Source of the DNA: JADJPO01 sp963825645
GTDB lineage: Bacteria; Actinomycetota; Actinomycetes; Actinomycetales; Kineosporiaceae
NCBI GenBank assembly: GCA_963825645.1
Contig: CAWGTT010000003.1
Span: forward strand, 62,001 to 126,000
Direction of reading: 5' to 3'
Length of the DNA stretch: 64,000 nt
In this document: positions 40,659 through 49,832 of the stretch, piece after piece
Layout: every line of letters begins with the position of its first letter
Position numbering within the stretch: position 1 is the stretch's first letter
Position numbers and translations under genes: made by a program
The notes under the pieces: model-generated
Seen by the model: only the letters and a program-made list of their open reading frames with translations
What the model was told of the DNA's origin: nothing
Databases searched by the model: none

Positions 40659-42029
40659 ATGGCCCAGGTGAAGACGCACAAGGTTGTTCTCGACGAATCA
40701 CAGATGCCGACCCGCTGGTACAACATCATCCCCGACCTGCCCGCCCCGCCGCCCCCACCGCTGCACCCGGGGACGATGCAGCCGATCGGTCCCGATGATC
40801 TGGCACCGCTGTTCCCGATGGACCTGATCGGTCAGGAGGTCACCACCGAGCGGTTCGTGGACATCCCGGAGGAGGTCCAGGACGTCTACCGGTTGTGGCG
40901 GCCCTCTCCGCTGTATCGGGCGCATCGGCTGGAGAAGGCACTCGGCACTCCCGCGAGGATCTACTACAAGTACGAGGGCGGCTCGCCGGCCGGCTCGCAC
41001 AAACCGAACACCGCCGTCCCGCAGGCGTTCTACAACGCCAAGGCCGGGGTCAGGAAACTGACCACCGAGACCGGTGCCGGTCAGTGGGGCACCGCTCTGG
41101 CTTTCGCCTGCGCCCAGTTCGGCCTGGAATGCGAGGTCTGGCAGGTCGGCGCTAGCTACGACCAGAAGCCCTACCGGCGGATCATGATCGAGACCTTCGG
41201 CGGAACCGTGCACCGCTCGCCCTCGGAGCTGACCGCGGCCGGGCGAGCCATTCTCGCCGAGCAGGCCGACCACCCCGGATCGCTGGGGATCGCGATCAGC
41301 GAGGCGGTCGAGGTGGCCGCCCAGGACCCCGAGATCCGCTACGCACTCGGCAGCGTGCTGAACCACGTGCTGATGCACCAGACGATCATCGGCGAGGAAG
41401 CACTGCTGCAGTTCGCCGCGATCGACGAGAAGCCCGACCTGATCGTCGGCTGTACCGGGGGCGGGTCGAACTTCGGGGGGCTGGCCTTCCCGTTCCTGCG
41501 CGAGAAGATGGCCGGAGCCATGGCTCCGGTGATCCTGGCCGTCGAGCCGGACTCCTGCCCGTCGCTGACCCGCGGTCGGTACGCCTACGACTTCGGCGAC
41601 ACCGCGGGCATGACCCCCTTGATGAAGATGTACACCCTTGGTCACGACTTCGTTCCGGACCCGATCCACGCCGGTGGGCTGCGCTACCACGGCATGTCGC
41701 CGCTGCTGTCACACATCTACCAGCTGGGCCTGATCGAAGCGATGGCCCTTCCGCAGACCGACTGCTTCGCCGCCGCGGTGCAGTTCGCCCGCACCGAGGG
41801 CATCGTTCCGGCTCCCGAGCCGACCCACGCCCTCGCGGCGTGCATCCGGGAGGCGTTGGCGTGCAAGGAGTCCGGGGAGGAGAAGGTAATCCTGACGGCG
41901 CTGTGCGGGCACGGTCACCTGGATCTGGCCGCCTACGACGCCTACCTGAGCGGGCGGATGACCGACGAGAACCCGGACGACAGCCGGTTCGCCCAGGCGC
42001 TCGCCCACCTTCCCGAGGTGCCCGCCTGA
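40659..42029 (+). CDS. TrpB2-type tryptophan synthase beta-like PLP enzyme
   Basis: A 456-residue PLP-dependent enzyme of the TrpB2 branch, longer than standard TrpB. PLP Lys about residue 115 in GSPAGSHKPNTA, the catalytic-acid region TTETGAGQWGTALA, and the phosphate-binding loop VGCTGGGSNFGG are visible. TrpB2 enzymes condense indole with serine or O-phosphoserine and act without a tight TrpA partner. No other trp gene is nearby. Instead a cytochrome P450 begins 8 bases downstream, so tryptophan or an indole product may be a P450 substrate (inference). The ATG follows TAGCGT by 7 bases. Confidence 0.93.
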   Translation: MAQVKTHKVVLDESQMPTRWYNIIPDLPAPPPPPLHPGTMQPIGPDDLAPLFPMDLIGQEVTTERFVDIPEEVQDVYRLWRPSPLYRAHRLEKALGTPARIYYKYEGGSPAGSHKPNTAVPQAFYNAKAGVRKLTTETGAGQWGTALAFACAQFGLECEVWQVGASYDQKPYRRIMIETFGGTVHRSPSELTAAGRAILAEQADHPGSLGIAISEAVEVAAQDPEIRYALGSVLNHVLMHQTIIGEEALLQFAAIDEKPDLIVGCTGGGSNFGGLAFPFLREKMAGAMAPVILAVEPDSCPSLTRGRYAYDFGDTAGMTPLMKMYTLGHDFVPDPIHAGGLRYHGMSPLLSHIYQLGLIEAMALPQTDCFAAAVQFARTEGIVPAPEPTHALAACIREALACKESGEEKVILTALCGHGHLDLAAYDAYLSGRMTDENPDDSRFAQALAHLPEVPA

Positions 42030-42037
42030 CCGGCGTC

Positions 42038-43252
42038 GTGGATGCCCCCTTCGACCCGACCGACGAGAGCTTCCTCGCCGACCCGTACCCGGTGTTCGCC
42101 GCGCTGCGCTCGCGGGCCCCGGTGCAGTGGCACGCGGGTCTGGGCCAGTACGTCGCGCTCAGCCACAGGGCCTGTGACGCCGTCCTTCGTGAGCGGGCTC
42201 TGGGCCGGCTCTGGCGAGATCGTGAGCCGGTGGAGGTCTTCCCGGCGTTCAACCTCCTGCATCGCACATCGATCCTGGAGAGCGAGCCGCCCAAGCACAC
42301 CCGGCTGCGCCGGCTCGTCGCCGGCGCCTTCGGGCGTGGCCACGTGGAGCGGATGCGTGCATGGGTGGAAGAGCTGGCCGACCGCCTGGTCGCCGAGCTG
42401 GCGACCCGGCTGGCGGACGGCGAGCCGGACGTGGACCTGCTCGAAGGCATCGCCCAGCCGCTACCGGTCGAGGTGATCGCCGAGCTGCTCGGGGTGCCGG
42501 CCGGGGACCGCACCCTGCTACGCCCGTGGTCGAACGCCATCGTCAAGATGTACGAGTACGGCCTGGACACCGCCGGGCAGCAGGCGGCGGAGCGTGCCTC
42601 CGCCGATTTCGTGGCCTACCTGCGCGACCTAGTCGCCCGGCGGCGCGCGGCGCCACAGGACAAGGACCTGGTCAGCGACCTGGTCGCGGCGAGCCTCGCC
42701 CTCGACGGTGACCGAGCCAGGCTCAGCGAGGACGAGGTGGTCGGCACCTGCGCGCTGCTGCTGATGGCCGGGCACGAGGCCACGGTGAACGTGCTCGGCA
42801 ACGGCGTGCTGGCCCTGCTGCGTCATCCGGCGCAGTGGCAGGCCGTGACCATCGACCGCGATCTGGTCTCGACGGCGGCCGAGGAGATGATCCGCTACGA
42901 CTCCCCGCTGCAGCTGTTCGAGCGGACCGCGAAAGGACCGGTCGACGTGACCGGCACAGTGCTCGAACCGGGGCAGAAGATCTCCGCGTTGCTCGGGGCC
43001 GCGAACCGTGACCCGGCCGTGTTCGCCGACCCGGACCGGTTCGACGTGGCCCGGTCCCCGAACCCGCATCTGGGATTCGGGGCCGGGATCCACTTCTGTC
43101 TGGGGGCGCCGCTGGCCCGGATCGAGCTGCACGCAGCCCTGATCGCATTGAGCCGCAGGCTGCCGGGGCTGACGCTGGCGGCCGAGCCGCCGCGCCGTCC
43201 GGACTTCGTGATCCGCGGGTTGGGCGAGCTACGGGTCGCAGTGTCCGGCTAA
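42038..43252 (+). CDS. Cytochrome P450
   Basis: A 404-residue soluble bacterial P450. The I-helix oxygen-binding motif LLMAGHEATV is near residue 245, the ExxR motif EMIRYDSP near 285, and the heme-thiolate signature FGAGIHFCLGAPLAR has its Cys about residue 354. The sequence resembles CYP107-like families that hydroxylate secondary metabolites. No ferredoxin or reductase gene is adjacent. GTG 42038 starts 8 bases after the TrpB2 gene without a good ribosome site, so translation may be coupled. Substrate unknown. Confidence 0.93.
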   Translation: MDAPFDPTDESFLADPYPVFAALRSRAPVQWHAGLGQYVALSHRACDAVLRERALGRLWRDREPVEVFPAFNLLHRTSILESEPPKHTRLRRLVAGAFGRGHVERMRAWVEELADRLVAELATRLADGEPDVDLLEGIAQPLPVEVIAELLGVPAGDRTLLRPWSNAIVKMYEYGLDTAGQQAAERASADFVAYLRDLVARRRAAPQDKDLVSDLVAASLALDGDRARLSEDEVVGTCALLLMAGHEATVNVLGNGVLALLRHPAQWQAVTIDRDLVSTAAEEMIRYDSPLQLFERTAKGPVDVTGTVLEPGQKISALLGAANRDPAVFADPDRFDVARSPNPHLGFGAGIHFCLGAPLARIELHAALIALSRRLPGLTLAAEPPRRPDFVIRGLGELRVAVSG

Positions 43253-43283
43253 GTCCGGCGATCTGGCTGCCGACGGTCACAGC

Positions 43284-43961
43284 ATGAGCGCGCTGACCGC
43301 CGGGACCGCCGTCGTGCTGCGCACCGGGCACGGCCGCCCGCTGCGGATGCGGGTCCTGGCACCGGCCGAGCTCAGCGGCGCGTGGAGCGTGCCCGTCATG
43401 GTGGCGGCGGAGGCCCCCGGCACGGTGCGCGGGGTGCTCGAGATAGGCGGGGCGTGGGGCCTGCTGCAGGTGGAAGCCGAGCTGGTCCGGGACGCCGCCG
43501 GTGCGGTGCTGCGCGCCCCCGGGACACAGCCGTCAGCCGCGACGCCGGCGGACGGCCCCGACACCGCGACGGCCCGGAATGCAGTCCTGACCCAGCGTCG
43601 TGCACACGTGCGGGCTCAGGTCGTCCTGGCCGTTCGGGGTGTACTGCTCGACGGGCCCGGCATGGACGGCGAGCAGGAGCTGAGCGGTCACAGCACCGAC
43701 CTGAGCGGCGCAGGTCTGGCGCTGGCCTGGGACACGCATACCCGACCGTCGGCTCCGGAACCGGGCCGGCGGCTGTACCTCGAGCTGACCATGCCGGGTG
43801 GCGAGCTGGTGCCGGCGGTGGTCGAGGTGGTGGCCGGCCGCCGGGACGGTGTGCAGGTCCGGTTCGTGGATCTGGCACCGATCGACCGAGAACACCTGAT
43901 CGCCCTGGTCTTCGCTGTCCAGCGCCGGGACATTGCGCTCAGGGGCAGCCGTCATCGCTAG
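43284..43961 (+). CDS. PilZ-domain protein (putative c-di-GMP effector)
   Basis: A 225-residue protein. The C-terminal half shows the PilZ pattern: QRRAHVRAQV (arginines of the RxxxR c-di-GMP loop), STDLSGAGLALAW (D-x-S-x-x-G motif) and VRFVDLAPIDREHLIALVF. The N-terminal ~90 residues look like a beta-barrel companion domain similar in outline to YcgR-N. It probably binds c-di-GMP and controls a partner not visible here. The only other c-di-GMP-related fold in the window is the degenerate GGDEF domain of the glycosyltransferase at 10.5-12.9 kb. Confidence 0.82.
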   Translation: MSALTAGTAVVLRTGHGRPLRMRVLAPAELSGAWSVPVMVAAEAPGTVRGVLEIGGAWGLLQVEAELVRDAAGAVLRAPGTQPSAATPADGPDTATARNAVLTQRRAHVRAQVVLAVRGVLLDGPGMDGEQELSGHSTDLSGAGLALAWDTHTRPSAPEPGRRLYLELTMPGGELVPAVVEVVAGRRDGVQVRFVDLAPIDREHLIALVFAVQRRDIALRGSRHR

Positions 43962-44151
43962 GCCGGACGAGGACGGCCCGCAGGAGCCGCTCGCCGTCCG
44001 CGACCGCAGAACGACACCACGTTGAGAGCATGCTGAAGATATGTGATTCGCCTGCCGGGTCTGTCCTGCAGCCCTAGTGTGTGCTCGCCGTGCAGTCCTC
44101 TGCATGGCAGCTGTTCGGGGTGCCCGGACCCATGCGATGAAGGACGATGCG

Positions 44152-44757
44152 ATGCCGTCTCGATCGGTAATGCGCGGATCCTCCGTGCTCCTGGCCGTCG
44201 CGCTGGCGTTCGCGACAGGTCATTCCTCGGCCCATGCCGATGTGATCGCCGCGACCCAGTGGACGGCCGTCGCGGACGCCTATGTCAACTCCGTGAAGCC
44301 GACCTGGAAGTACGGCAGCAGCCGGTTCCTGCGTGCCGATGGCAGCCCCGATGTGCGCACCTACCTGCGGTTCGTCGTGACCGGTGCGCCGAGCGGTCCA
44401 CACCAGACCGTGCTGCGGATCCGGCATGACTGGGCCGACCCGTCACCTCCCTTCTGCGACGAACCGACCGACTGCCTACACGTCACCCGCGTTCATGTCC
44501 GATCAGTGCTCGGGGCGTGGGACGAGGCGACGCTCACCTACGAGAACGCCCCTGCCGTAGGCGACGTCCTTGGCGTCAGCTCGGACGTCGTGCGCCGCAA
44601 GGACTTCTGGGCGGAGATCGACCTCGGTACGCTTGTCGACGGGGACGGTGTGTACGAGCTGGCCATGACCGGTAGCACGTCGACCAACCAGACGTTCGCC
44701 AGCCGTGAGGGCCGGCTCCTCAGCGCACCCAAGCTCGTGATCCTGCCGTCCGGGTAG
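44152..44757 (+). CDS. Secreted DNRLRE/CBM96-like domain protein
   Basis: A 201-residue exported protein with an N-terminal signal peptide (hydrophobic stretch ending in SAHA) and one beta-sandwich domain of DNRLRE/CBM96 type: ADAYVNSVKPTWKYGSSRFLR, then RTYLRFVV, AWDEATLTYENAP and NQTFASREG. Such domains occur in surface and spore-coat-like proteins and in carbohydrate-active enzymes; here it stands alone. Two cysteines (FCDEPTDC) could form a small disulfide loop. ATG at 44152 is chosen because AAGGA lies 7 bases upstream. The 190-base gap before it holds TAGTGT (44075-44080) as a possible -10. Confidence 0.75.
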   Translation: MPSRSVMRGSSVLLAVALAFATGHSSAHADVIAATQWTAVADAYVNSVKPTWKYGSSRFLRADGSPDVRTYLRFVVTGAPSGPHQTVLRIRHDWADPSPPFCDEPTDCLHVTRVHVRSVLGAWDEATLTYENAPAVGDVLGVSSDVVRRKDFWAEIDLGTLVDGDGVYELAMTGSTSTNQTFASREGRLLSAPKLVILPSG

Positions 44758-44823
44758 CCGAGGAGGGCAACCGTGCCGCGTGCTCAGGCTCCTCAGCCCC
44801 AACCTGCCCGCTGGGACAGCCGA

Positions 44824-44829
44824 TAGCCT
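44824..44829 (+). promoter_or_regulatory. -10-like TAGCCT for leaderless pyc
   Basis: TAGCCT ends 6 bases before the ATG at 44836. Confidence 0.5.
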
Positions 44830-44835
44830 GCTGCG

Positions 44836-47800
44836 ATGTTCGCGAAGATCCTGGTCGCCAACCGGGGCGAGATCGCCGTTCGCGCCTTCCGGGCCGCCTA
44901 CGAGCTGGGCGCCCACACGGTCGCCGTCTTCCCCTGGGAAGACCGGACGGCGGTTCACCGCATCAAGGCCGAGGAGTCGCACCTGATCGGCGAGCGAGGT
45001 CACCCGGTCCGGGCCTACCTCGACGTGGACGAGATGATCCGTGTGGCCCGGGAGTCGGGCGCCGATGCGGTGTATCCCGGGTACGGGTTCCTGTCGGAGA
45101 ACCCCGAGCTGGCGGCTGCCTGCGAACGGGCCGGAATCGCGTTCATCGGCCCCAGCGCCGCCGTGCTGGAGATGACCGGCAACAAGGTTCGGGCGGTAGC
45201 GGCCGCGAGAGCGGCGGGTGTGCCGGTGCTGCGCTCCAGCGCGCCGTCCGACGACGTCGAGGAACTGGTCGGCGCGGCCGAGGAGATCGGCTTCCCCGTC
45301 TTCGCCAAGGCCGTCGCCGGCGGCGGCGGGCGAGGGATGCGCCGGGTCGAACGGCGCGAGGCGCTGCCCGAGGCGCTGGCGGCCGCGATGCGGGAGGCAC
45401 AGGGGGCCTTCGGCGACCGGACGATGTTCCTCGAGCGGGCGGTGGTCCGCCCGCGGCACATCGAGGTGCAGGTACTCGCCGACGCAGCAGGTGAGGTGGT
45501 GCACCTGTTCGAGCGGGACTGCTCGGTGCAGCGCCGGCACCAGAAGGTGGTGGAGATCGCCCCTGCACCCAACCTGGAACCCACTCTGCGGGAACGCCTC
45601 TGCGCTGACGCGGTGGCCTTTGCCCGACAGGTCGGCTACGTGAACGCCGGTACTGTCGAGTTCCTGCTCGACACCGCAGGGGAGAACGCCGGACGGCACG
45701 TGTTCATCGAGATGAACCCTCGGATCCAGGTCGAGCACACGGTCACCGAGGAGGTCACCGACGTCGACCTGGTGCAGTCCCAGATGCGGATCGCCGCGGG
45801 GGAGCGGCTCGCCGATCTCGGGTTGACCCAGCCTTCGATCAGCGTGCGTGGCGCCGCACTGCAGTGCCGGATCACCACCGAGGACCCGGCGAACGGCTTC
45901 CGCCCAGACACCGGAATGATCAACACGTATCGTTCACCGGGCGGTGCCGGGGTACGCCTGGACGGCGGCACCGTGCACGCCGGGGCGTCGATCAGCCCGC
46001 ACTTCGATTCGTTGCTGACCAAGCTGACCTGCCGCGGCCGGGACTTCCCGGCCGCCGTATACCGGGCCCGGCGGGCCCTGGCCGAGTTCCGGGTGCGCGG
46101 GGTGAGCACGAACATCGCTTTCCTGCGGGCCGTGCTGGAGCAGCCGGATTTCATCGCCGGAGACGTCTCGACCGCCTTCATCGACGAACGCCCCGAGCTG
46201 CTCAGCGCCGACCCCGGCGGCGACCGGGCCACCAAGCTGCTCACCTGGCTGGCCGATGTGACGGTCAACCGCCCGCACGGAACCGCCCCGGTGAGCATCG
46301 ACCCCCGGGACAAGCTGCCCGCCCTCCGGCCGCAGGGGGCGGGCGCGGGCGGTGACGGCTCGTGGCGGCAGGTGCTGCGGGAGGCCGGCCCAGAGGCCTT
46401 CGCCCGCCGGCTGCGCGAGCATCGGCCGGTGGCGGTGACCGACACGACGATGCGTGATGCGCACCAGTCGCTGCTCGCCACCCGGGTGCGCACCCGCGAC
46501 CTGGTCGCGGTCGGTCCCCATCTGGACCACGACCTCGGCGGCCTGCTCAGTGTGGAGTGCTGGGGCGGGGCGACCTACGACGTGGCGCTGCGCTTCCTCG
46601 GCGAGGATCCGTGGGAGCGGCTGGCTGCGGTGCGCGAGGCGATCCCGACCCTGTGCCTTCAGATGCTGCTGCGCGGGCGCAACACCGTGGGGTACACCCC
46701 GTACCCCACCGAGGTGACCGAGGCGTTCGTGGAGGAGGCGGCGGCCACCGGGATCGACATCTTCCGGATCTTCGACGCGCTCAACGACATCGAGCAGATG
46801 AGGCCGGCGATCCACGCCGTCCGGCAGCGCACCGGTTCGGTCGCGGAGGTGGCCCTGTGCTACACCGCCGACCTGCTCGACCCCACCGAGCGGCTCTACA
46901 CCCTCGACTACTACCTCCACCTGGCCGAGCAGATCGTGGCCACCGGCGCCCACGTCTTGGCGATCAAGGACATGGCCGGGCTGCTGCGGCCTGCGGCTGC
47001 GGCTCGCCTGGTCACGGCACTGCGGCAGCGGTTCGACATTCCGGTGCACCTGCATACCCATGACACGGCAGGGGGGCAGCTGGCCACGTTGCTGGCTGCG
47101 GTCGACGCGGGGGTGGACGCCGTCGACGTGGCCAGCGCCGCCATGGCCGGCACCACCAGCCAGCCGCCGATGTCCGCCCTGGTCGCAGCTCTCGCGCACA
47201 CAGAGCGGGACACGGGGCTGAGCCTGCGCGCGGTGCAGGACCTGGAGCCGTACTGGGAGGTGGTGCGCCGCCTCTACGCGCCGTTCGAGTCCGGTCTGCC
47301 GGCACCGACCGGACGGGTCTACGACCACGAGATCCCCGGTGGGCAGCTGTCCAACCTCCGCCAGCAGGCGATCGCGCTCGGGCTGGGGGAGAAGTTCGAG
47401 CAGATCGAGGCGATGTACGCCGCGGCGGACCGGATCCTGGGCCGCCTGGTCAAGGTGACCCCGTCGTCCAAGGTGGTCGGGGACCTCGCCCTGCATCTGG
47501 TTGCGGTCGAGGTCGACCCGGACGAGTTCGCGGCGGACCCGGCCCGGTTCGACATTCCGGACTCGGTGATCGGCTTCCTGCGGGGGGAGCTGGGTGACCC
47601 GCCCGGAGGCTGGCCGGAGCCGTTCCGGACCCGCGCCCTGCAGGGGCGCGCCCCTGGCAGGCCTTGGGTCGAGCTGACCGACGAGGACCGGGACGGGCTC
47701 GCCGGCGACCGGCGGAACACGTTGAACCGGTTGCTGTTTCCCGGTCCGACGCGAGACCTGGCCCGGGTCCGGGAGATCTACGGGGACGTCTCGGTCCTCA

Positions 47801-48237
47801 ACACCACCGGCTATCTCTACGGGCTGCGCCCCGGGCAGGAACACCTGATCGAGCTGGAGCACGGACGTCGCATCATCGCCGCCTTGGAGGCGATCGGCGA
47901 GGCCGACGACAAGGGCCAGCGCCAGGTGATGTGCACCCTGAACGGGCAGCTGCGCCCGGTCCGGGTACGGGACCGCTCCATCGTTGCGCAGGTGGTGAGC
48001 GCCGAGAAGGCCGATCCGGGCCAGCCGGGGCACGTGGCGGCCCCGTTCGCCGGGGTGGTGTCACTGAGCGTGGAGGCCGGTCACGTGGTCGAGGCCGGTC
48101 AGCCGGTGGCCACGATCGAAGCGATGAAGATGGAGGCCGCGATCACCGCTCCGGTCGCGGGCAGCGTCCAACGGCTCGCTCTGGCCTCCGTCCAGCAGGT
48201 GGAGGGCGGGGACCTGGTGCTCGTCATCGGACCGTGA
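44836..48237 (+). CDS. pyc: Pyruvate carboxylase
   Basis: A 1133-residue single-chain pyruvate carboxylase of normal length. Domains: biotin carboxylase with KILVANRGEIAVRAFRA and ATP-grasp (residues ~1-450), carboxyltransferase with TDTTMRDAHQSLLATRVRT (from ~535), the allosteric/tetramerisation linker, and a C-terminal biotinyl domain with biotinylated Lys about residue 1098 in IEAMKMEAAI. It makes oxaloacetate from pyruvate, refilling the TCA cycle. The ATG follows TAGCCT by 6 bases and has no ribosome site. It is flanked by an unrelated secreted-protein gene and an NDH-2 gene. Confidence 0.97.
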   Translation: MFAKILVANRGEIAVRAFRAAYELGAHTVAVFPWEDRTAVHRIKAEESHLIGERGHPVRAYLDVDEMIRVARESGADAVYPGYGFLSENPELAAACERAGIAFIGPSAAVLEMTGNKVRAVAAARAAGVPVLRSSAPSDDVEELVGAAEEIGFPVFAKAVAGGGGRGMRRVERREALPEALAAAMREAQGAFGDRTMFLERAVVRPRHIEVQVLADAAGEVVHLFERDCSVQRRHQKVVEIAPAPNLEPTLRERLCADAVAFARQVGYVNAGTVEFLLDTAGENAGRHVFIEMNPRIQVEHTVTEEVTDVDLVQSQMRIAAGERLADLGLTQPSISVRGAALQCRITTEDPANGFRPDTGMINTYRSPGGAGVRLDGGTVHAGASISPHFDSLLTKLTCRGRDFPAAVYRARRALAEFRVRGVSTNIAFLRAVLEQPDFIAGDVSTAFIDERPELLSADPGGDRATKLLTWLADVTVNRPHGTAPVSIDPRDKLPALRPQGAGAGGDGSWRQVLREAGPEAFARRLREHRPVAVTDTTMRDAHQSLLATRVRTRDLVAVGPHLDHDLGGLLSVECWGGATYDVALRFLGEDPWERLAAVREAIPTLCLQMLLRGRNTVGYTPYPTEVTEAFVEEAAATGIDIFRIFDALNDIEQMRPAIHAVRQRTGSVAEVALCYTADLLDPTERLYTLDYYLHLAEQIVATGAHVLAIKDMAGLLRPAAAARLVTALRQRFDIPVHLHTHDTAGGQLATLLAAVDAGVDAVDVASAAMAGTTSQPPMSALVAALAHTERDTGLSLRAVQDLEPYWEVVRRLYAPFESGLPAPTGRVYDHEIPGGQLSNLRQQAIALGLGEKFEQIEAMYAAADRILGRLVKVTPSSKVVGDLALHLVAVEVDPDEFAADPARFDIPDSVIGFLRGELGDPPGGWPEPFRTRALQGRAPGRPWVELTDEDRDGLAGDRRNTLNRLLFPGPTRDLARVREIYGDVSVLNTTGYLYGLRPGQEHLIELEHGRRIIAALEAIGEADDKGQRQVMCTLNGQLRPVRVRDRSIVAQVVSAEKADPGQPGHVAAPFAGVVSLSVEAGHVVEAGQPVATIEAMKMEAAITAPVAGSVQRLALASVQQVEGGDLVLVIGP

Positions 48238-48330
48238 CCGGGCGACGCGTATCGCACTGTGTCGGGGCCCACGCCGTCATCGGGGCATGTCGGGCCCTTG
48301 GCCCCTGTTGACGATCGCGAGGGGAGAGAT

Positions 48331-49722
48331 ATGAGCCGTCACCACGTGGTCATCATCGGGTCGGGGTTCGGCGGGCTGTTCTCGGCCCAGGCGCTGAAGC
48401 GGGCCGCTGTCGACGTCACACTGATCGCCCGAACCACCCACCACCTGTTCCAACCTCTGCTCTACCAGGTTGCGACCGGCATCCTGTCCGAAGGCGTGAT
48501 CGCACCGAGCACCCGGGAGGTGCTCTCGCACCAGCGCAACGTCACCGTGCTGCTGGGTGACGTCACCGAGGTCGACCTCCAGGCGAGGACGGTCACCTCC
48601 ACGGCGCTCCAGCAGGAGACCGTCACCACCTACGACTCGCTGATCGTCGCGGCCGGCGCCGGCCAGTCCTACTTCGGCAACGACTCGTTCGCCGAGTTCG
48701 CACCGGGCATGAAGTCGATCGACGACGCCCTCGAGCTGCGCGGACGGATCTTCGGCGCCTTCGAGGTCGCCGAGCTCGCCGGAACCCAGGAGGAGGCCGA
48801 CCGGGCGCTGACCTTCGTCGTCGTCGGTGCCGGGCCGACCGGGGTGGAGATGGCCGGACAGATCGCCGAGCTGTCCCGGCGCACCCTGAAGAGGGACTTC
48901 CGGCGGATCGACCCCACCAGAGCCCGGGTGATCCTGCTCGACGCCCTACCCGCCGTCCTGACCACCTTCGGTGAGGAGCTGGGGGACAAGGCCCGCCGCC
49001 GGCTGGAGGAGATCGGTGTGGAGGTGCAGCTCGAAGCCAAGGTCGTGGGCATGGACGCCACCGGCCTCGAGGTCGAGGACGCCGCGGAGTCGGGTGGTGG
49101 CCGGCGCCGGATCGAGGCGCTGACCAAGGTGTGGGCAGCCGGTGTGCAGGCCTCGGGCCTGACCGGCCAGCTCGCCGAGCAGTCCGGGGCCGACCTGGAC
49201 CGGTCCGGACGGATCGCCGTCCGGCCCGATCTCACCCTCCCCGGCCATCCCGAGGTGTTCGTCGTCGGCGACATGATCTCTCTGAAGGACTATCCGGGGG
49301 TCGCCCAGCTGGCCATCCAGGGCGCGCGGCACGCGGCGCGGCAGATCATCCGCCGGGTGCAGGCCGTAGCCGACGGGGACGCGGCGAGACCGGAGGACGT
49401 CGCCGCCGAGGAGTTCACCTACACCGACAAGGGCAGCATGGCCACGGTGTCCCGGTTCAGCGCCGTGGCCTCGATCGGGCCGCTGAAGCTGAGCGGCTTC
49501 CTGGCCTGGGTGGCCTGGCTCGCCGTCCACCTGGTCTACATCATCGGCTTCAAGAACCAGGTGACGACGCTGCTTCACTGGGCTGTCAGCTTCGTCGGTC
49601 GTGGCCGCGCCGAGCGCACCGTGACCGAGCAACAGGTCTTCGCCCGCAACGCCCTGGCCCAGCTGGGGGACGACTTCGTGCCGGCGCTGTCCGCCCGCGA
49701 GAACCAGTCGCAGAAAGACTGA
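48331..49722 (+). CDS. ndh: Type II NADH dehydrogenase (NDH-2)
   Basis: A 463-residue flavoprotein. The FAD motif VVIIGSGFGGLFSAQAL is at the N-terminus, the NADH-binding VVVGAGPTGVEMAGQIAEL near residue 165, and the second FAD motif VFVVGDM near 310. A hydrophobic C-terminal segment (FLAWVAWLAVHLVYIIGF) anchors it to the membrane, as in NDH-2 enzymes that pass electrons from NADH to quinone without pumping protons. ATG 48331 follows GGGGAG. The following 110 bases carry a promoter for the fasciclin gene. Confidence 0.94.
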   Translation: MSRHHVVIIGSGFGGLFSAQALKRAAVDVTLIARTTHHLFQPLLYQVATGILSEGVIAPSTREVLSHQRNVTVLLGDVTEVDLQARTVTSTALQQETVTTYDSLIVAAGAGQSYFGNDSFAEFAPGMKSIDDALELRGRIFGAFEVAELAGTQEEADRALTFVVVGAGPTGVEMAGQIAELSRRTLKRDFRRIDPTRARVILLDALPAVLTTFGEELGDKARRRLEEIGVEVQLEAKVVGMDATGLEVEDAAESGGGRRRIEALTKVWAAGVQASGLTGQLAEQSGADLDRSGRIAVRPDLTLPGHPEVFVVGDMISLKDYPGVAQLAIQGARHAARQIIRRVQAVADGDAARPEDVAAEEFTYTDKGSMATVSRFSAVASIGPLKLSGFLAWVAWLAVHLVYIIGFKNQVTTLLHWAVSFVGRGRAERTVTEQQVFARNALAQLGDDFVPALSARENQSQKD

Positions 49723-49739
49723 GAAAAACCTCGGCGACT

Positions 49740-49768
49740 GCATCCCTACCCCGCCGTCTCGGGGAATA
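49740..49768 (+). promoter_or_regulatory. SigK-like promoter GCATCC-N17-GGAATA before the fasciclin gene
   Basis: GCATCC (49740-49745) and GGAATA (49763-49768), 17 bases apart, match the mycobacterial SigK consensus CCATCC-N16/17-CGAATA at 5 of 6 positions each. In mycobacteria SigK drives the fasciclin-domain antigens MPT70 and MPT83, and a fasciclin gene lies just downstream here. A small hairpin GTGGG-TAGA-CCCAC (49770-49783) follows. Confidence 0.5.
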
Positions 49769-49832
49769 GGTGGGTAGACCCACACGGGTCGCCCATCCCG
49801 ACTCCTCACCGAGACTCTTAGGGGAACCGCAC

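Noticed and set aside
45934..48033. 699-codon minus-strand frame opposite pyruvate carboxylase
   Set aside because: Antisense of a strongly conserved enzyme, with Arg/His/Gln-rich shadow composition.
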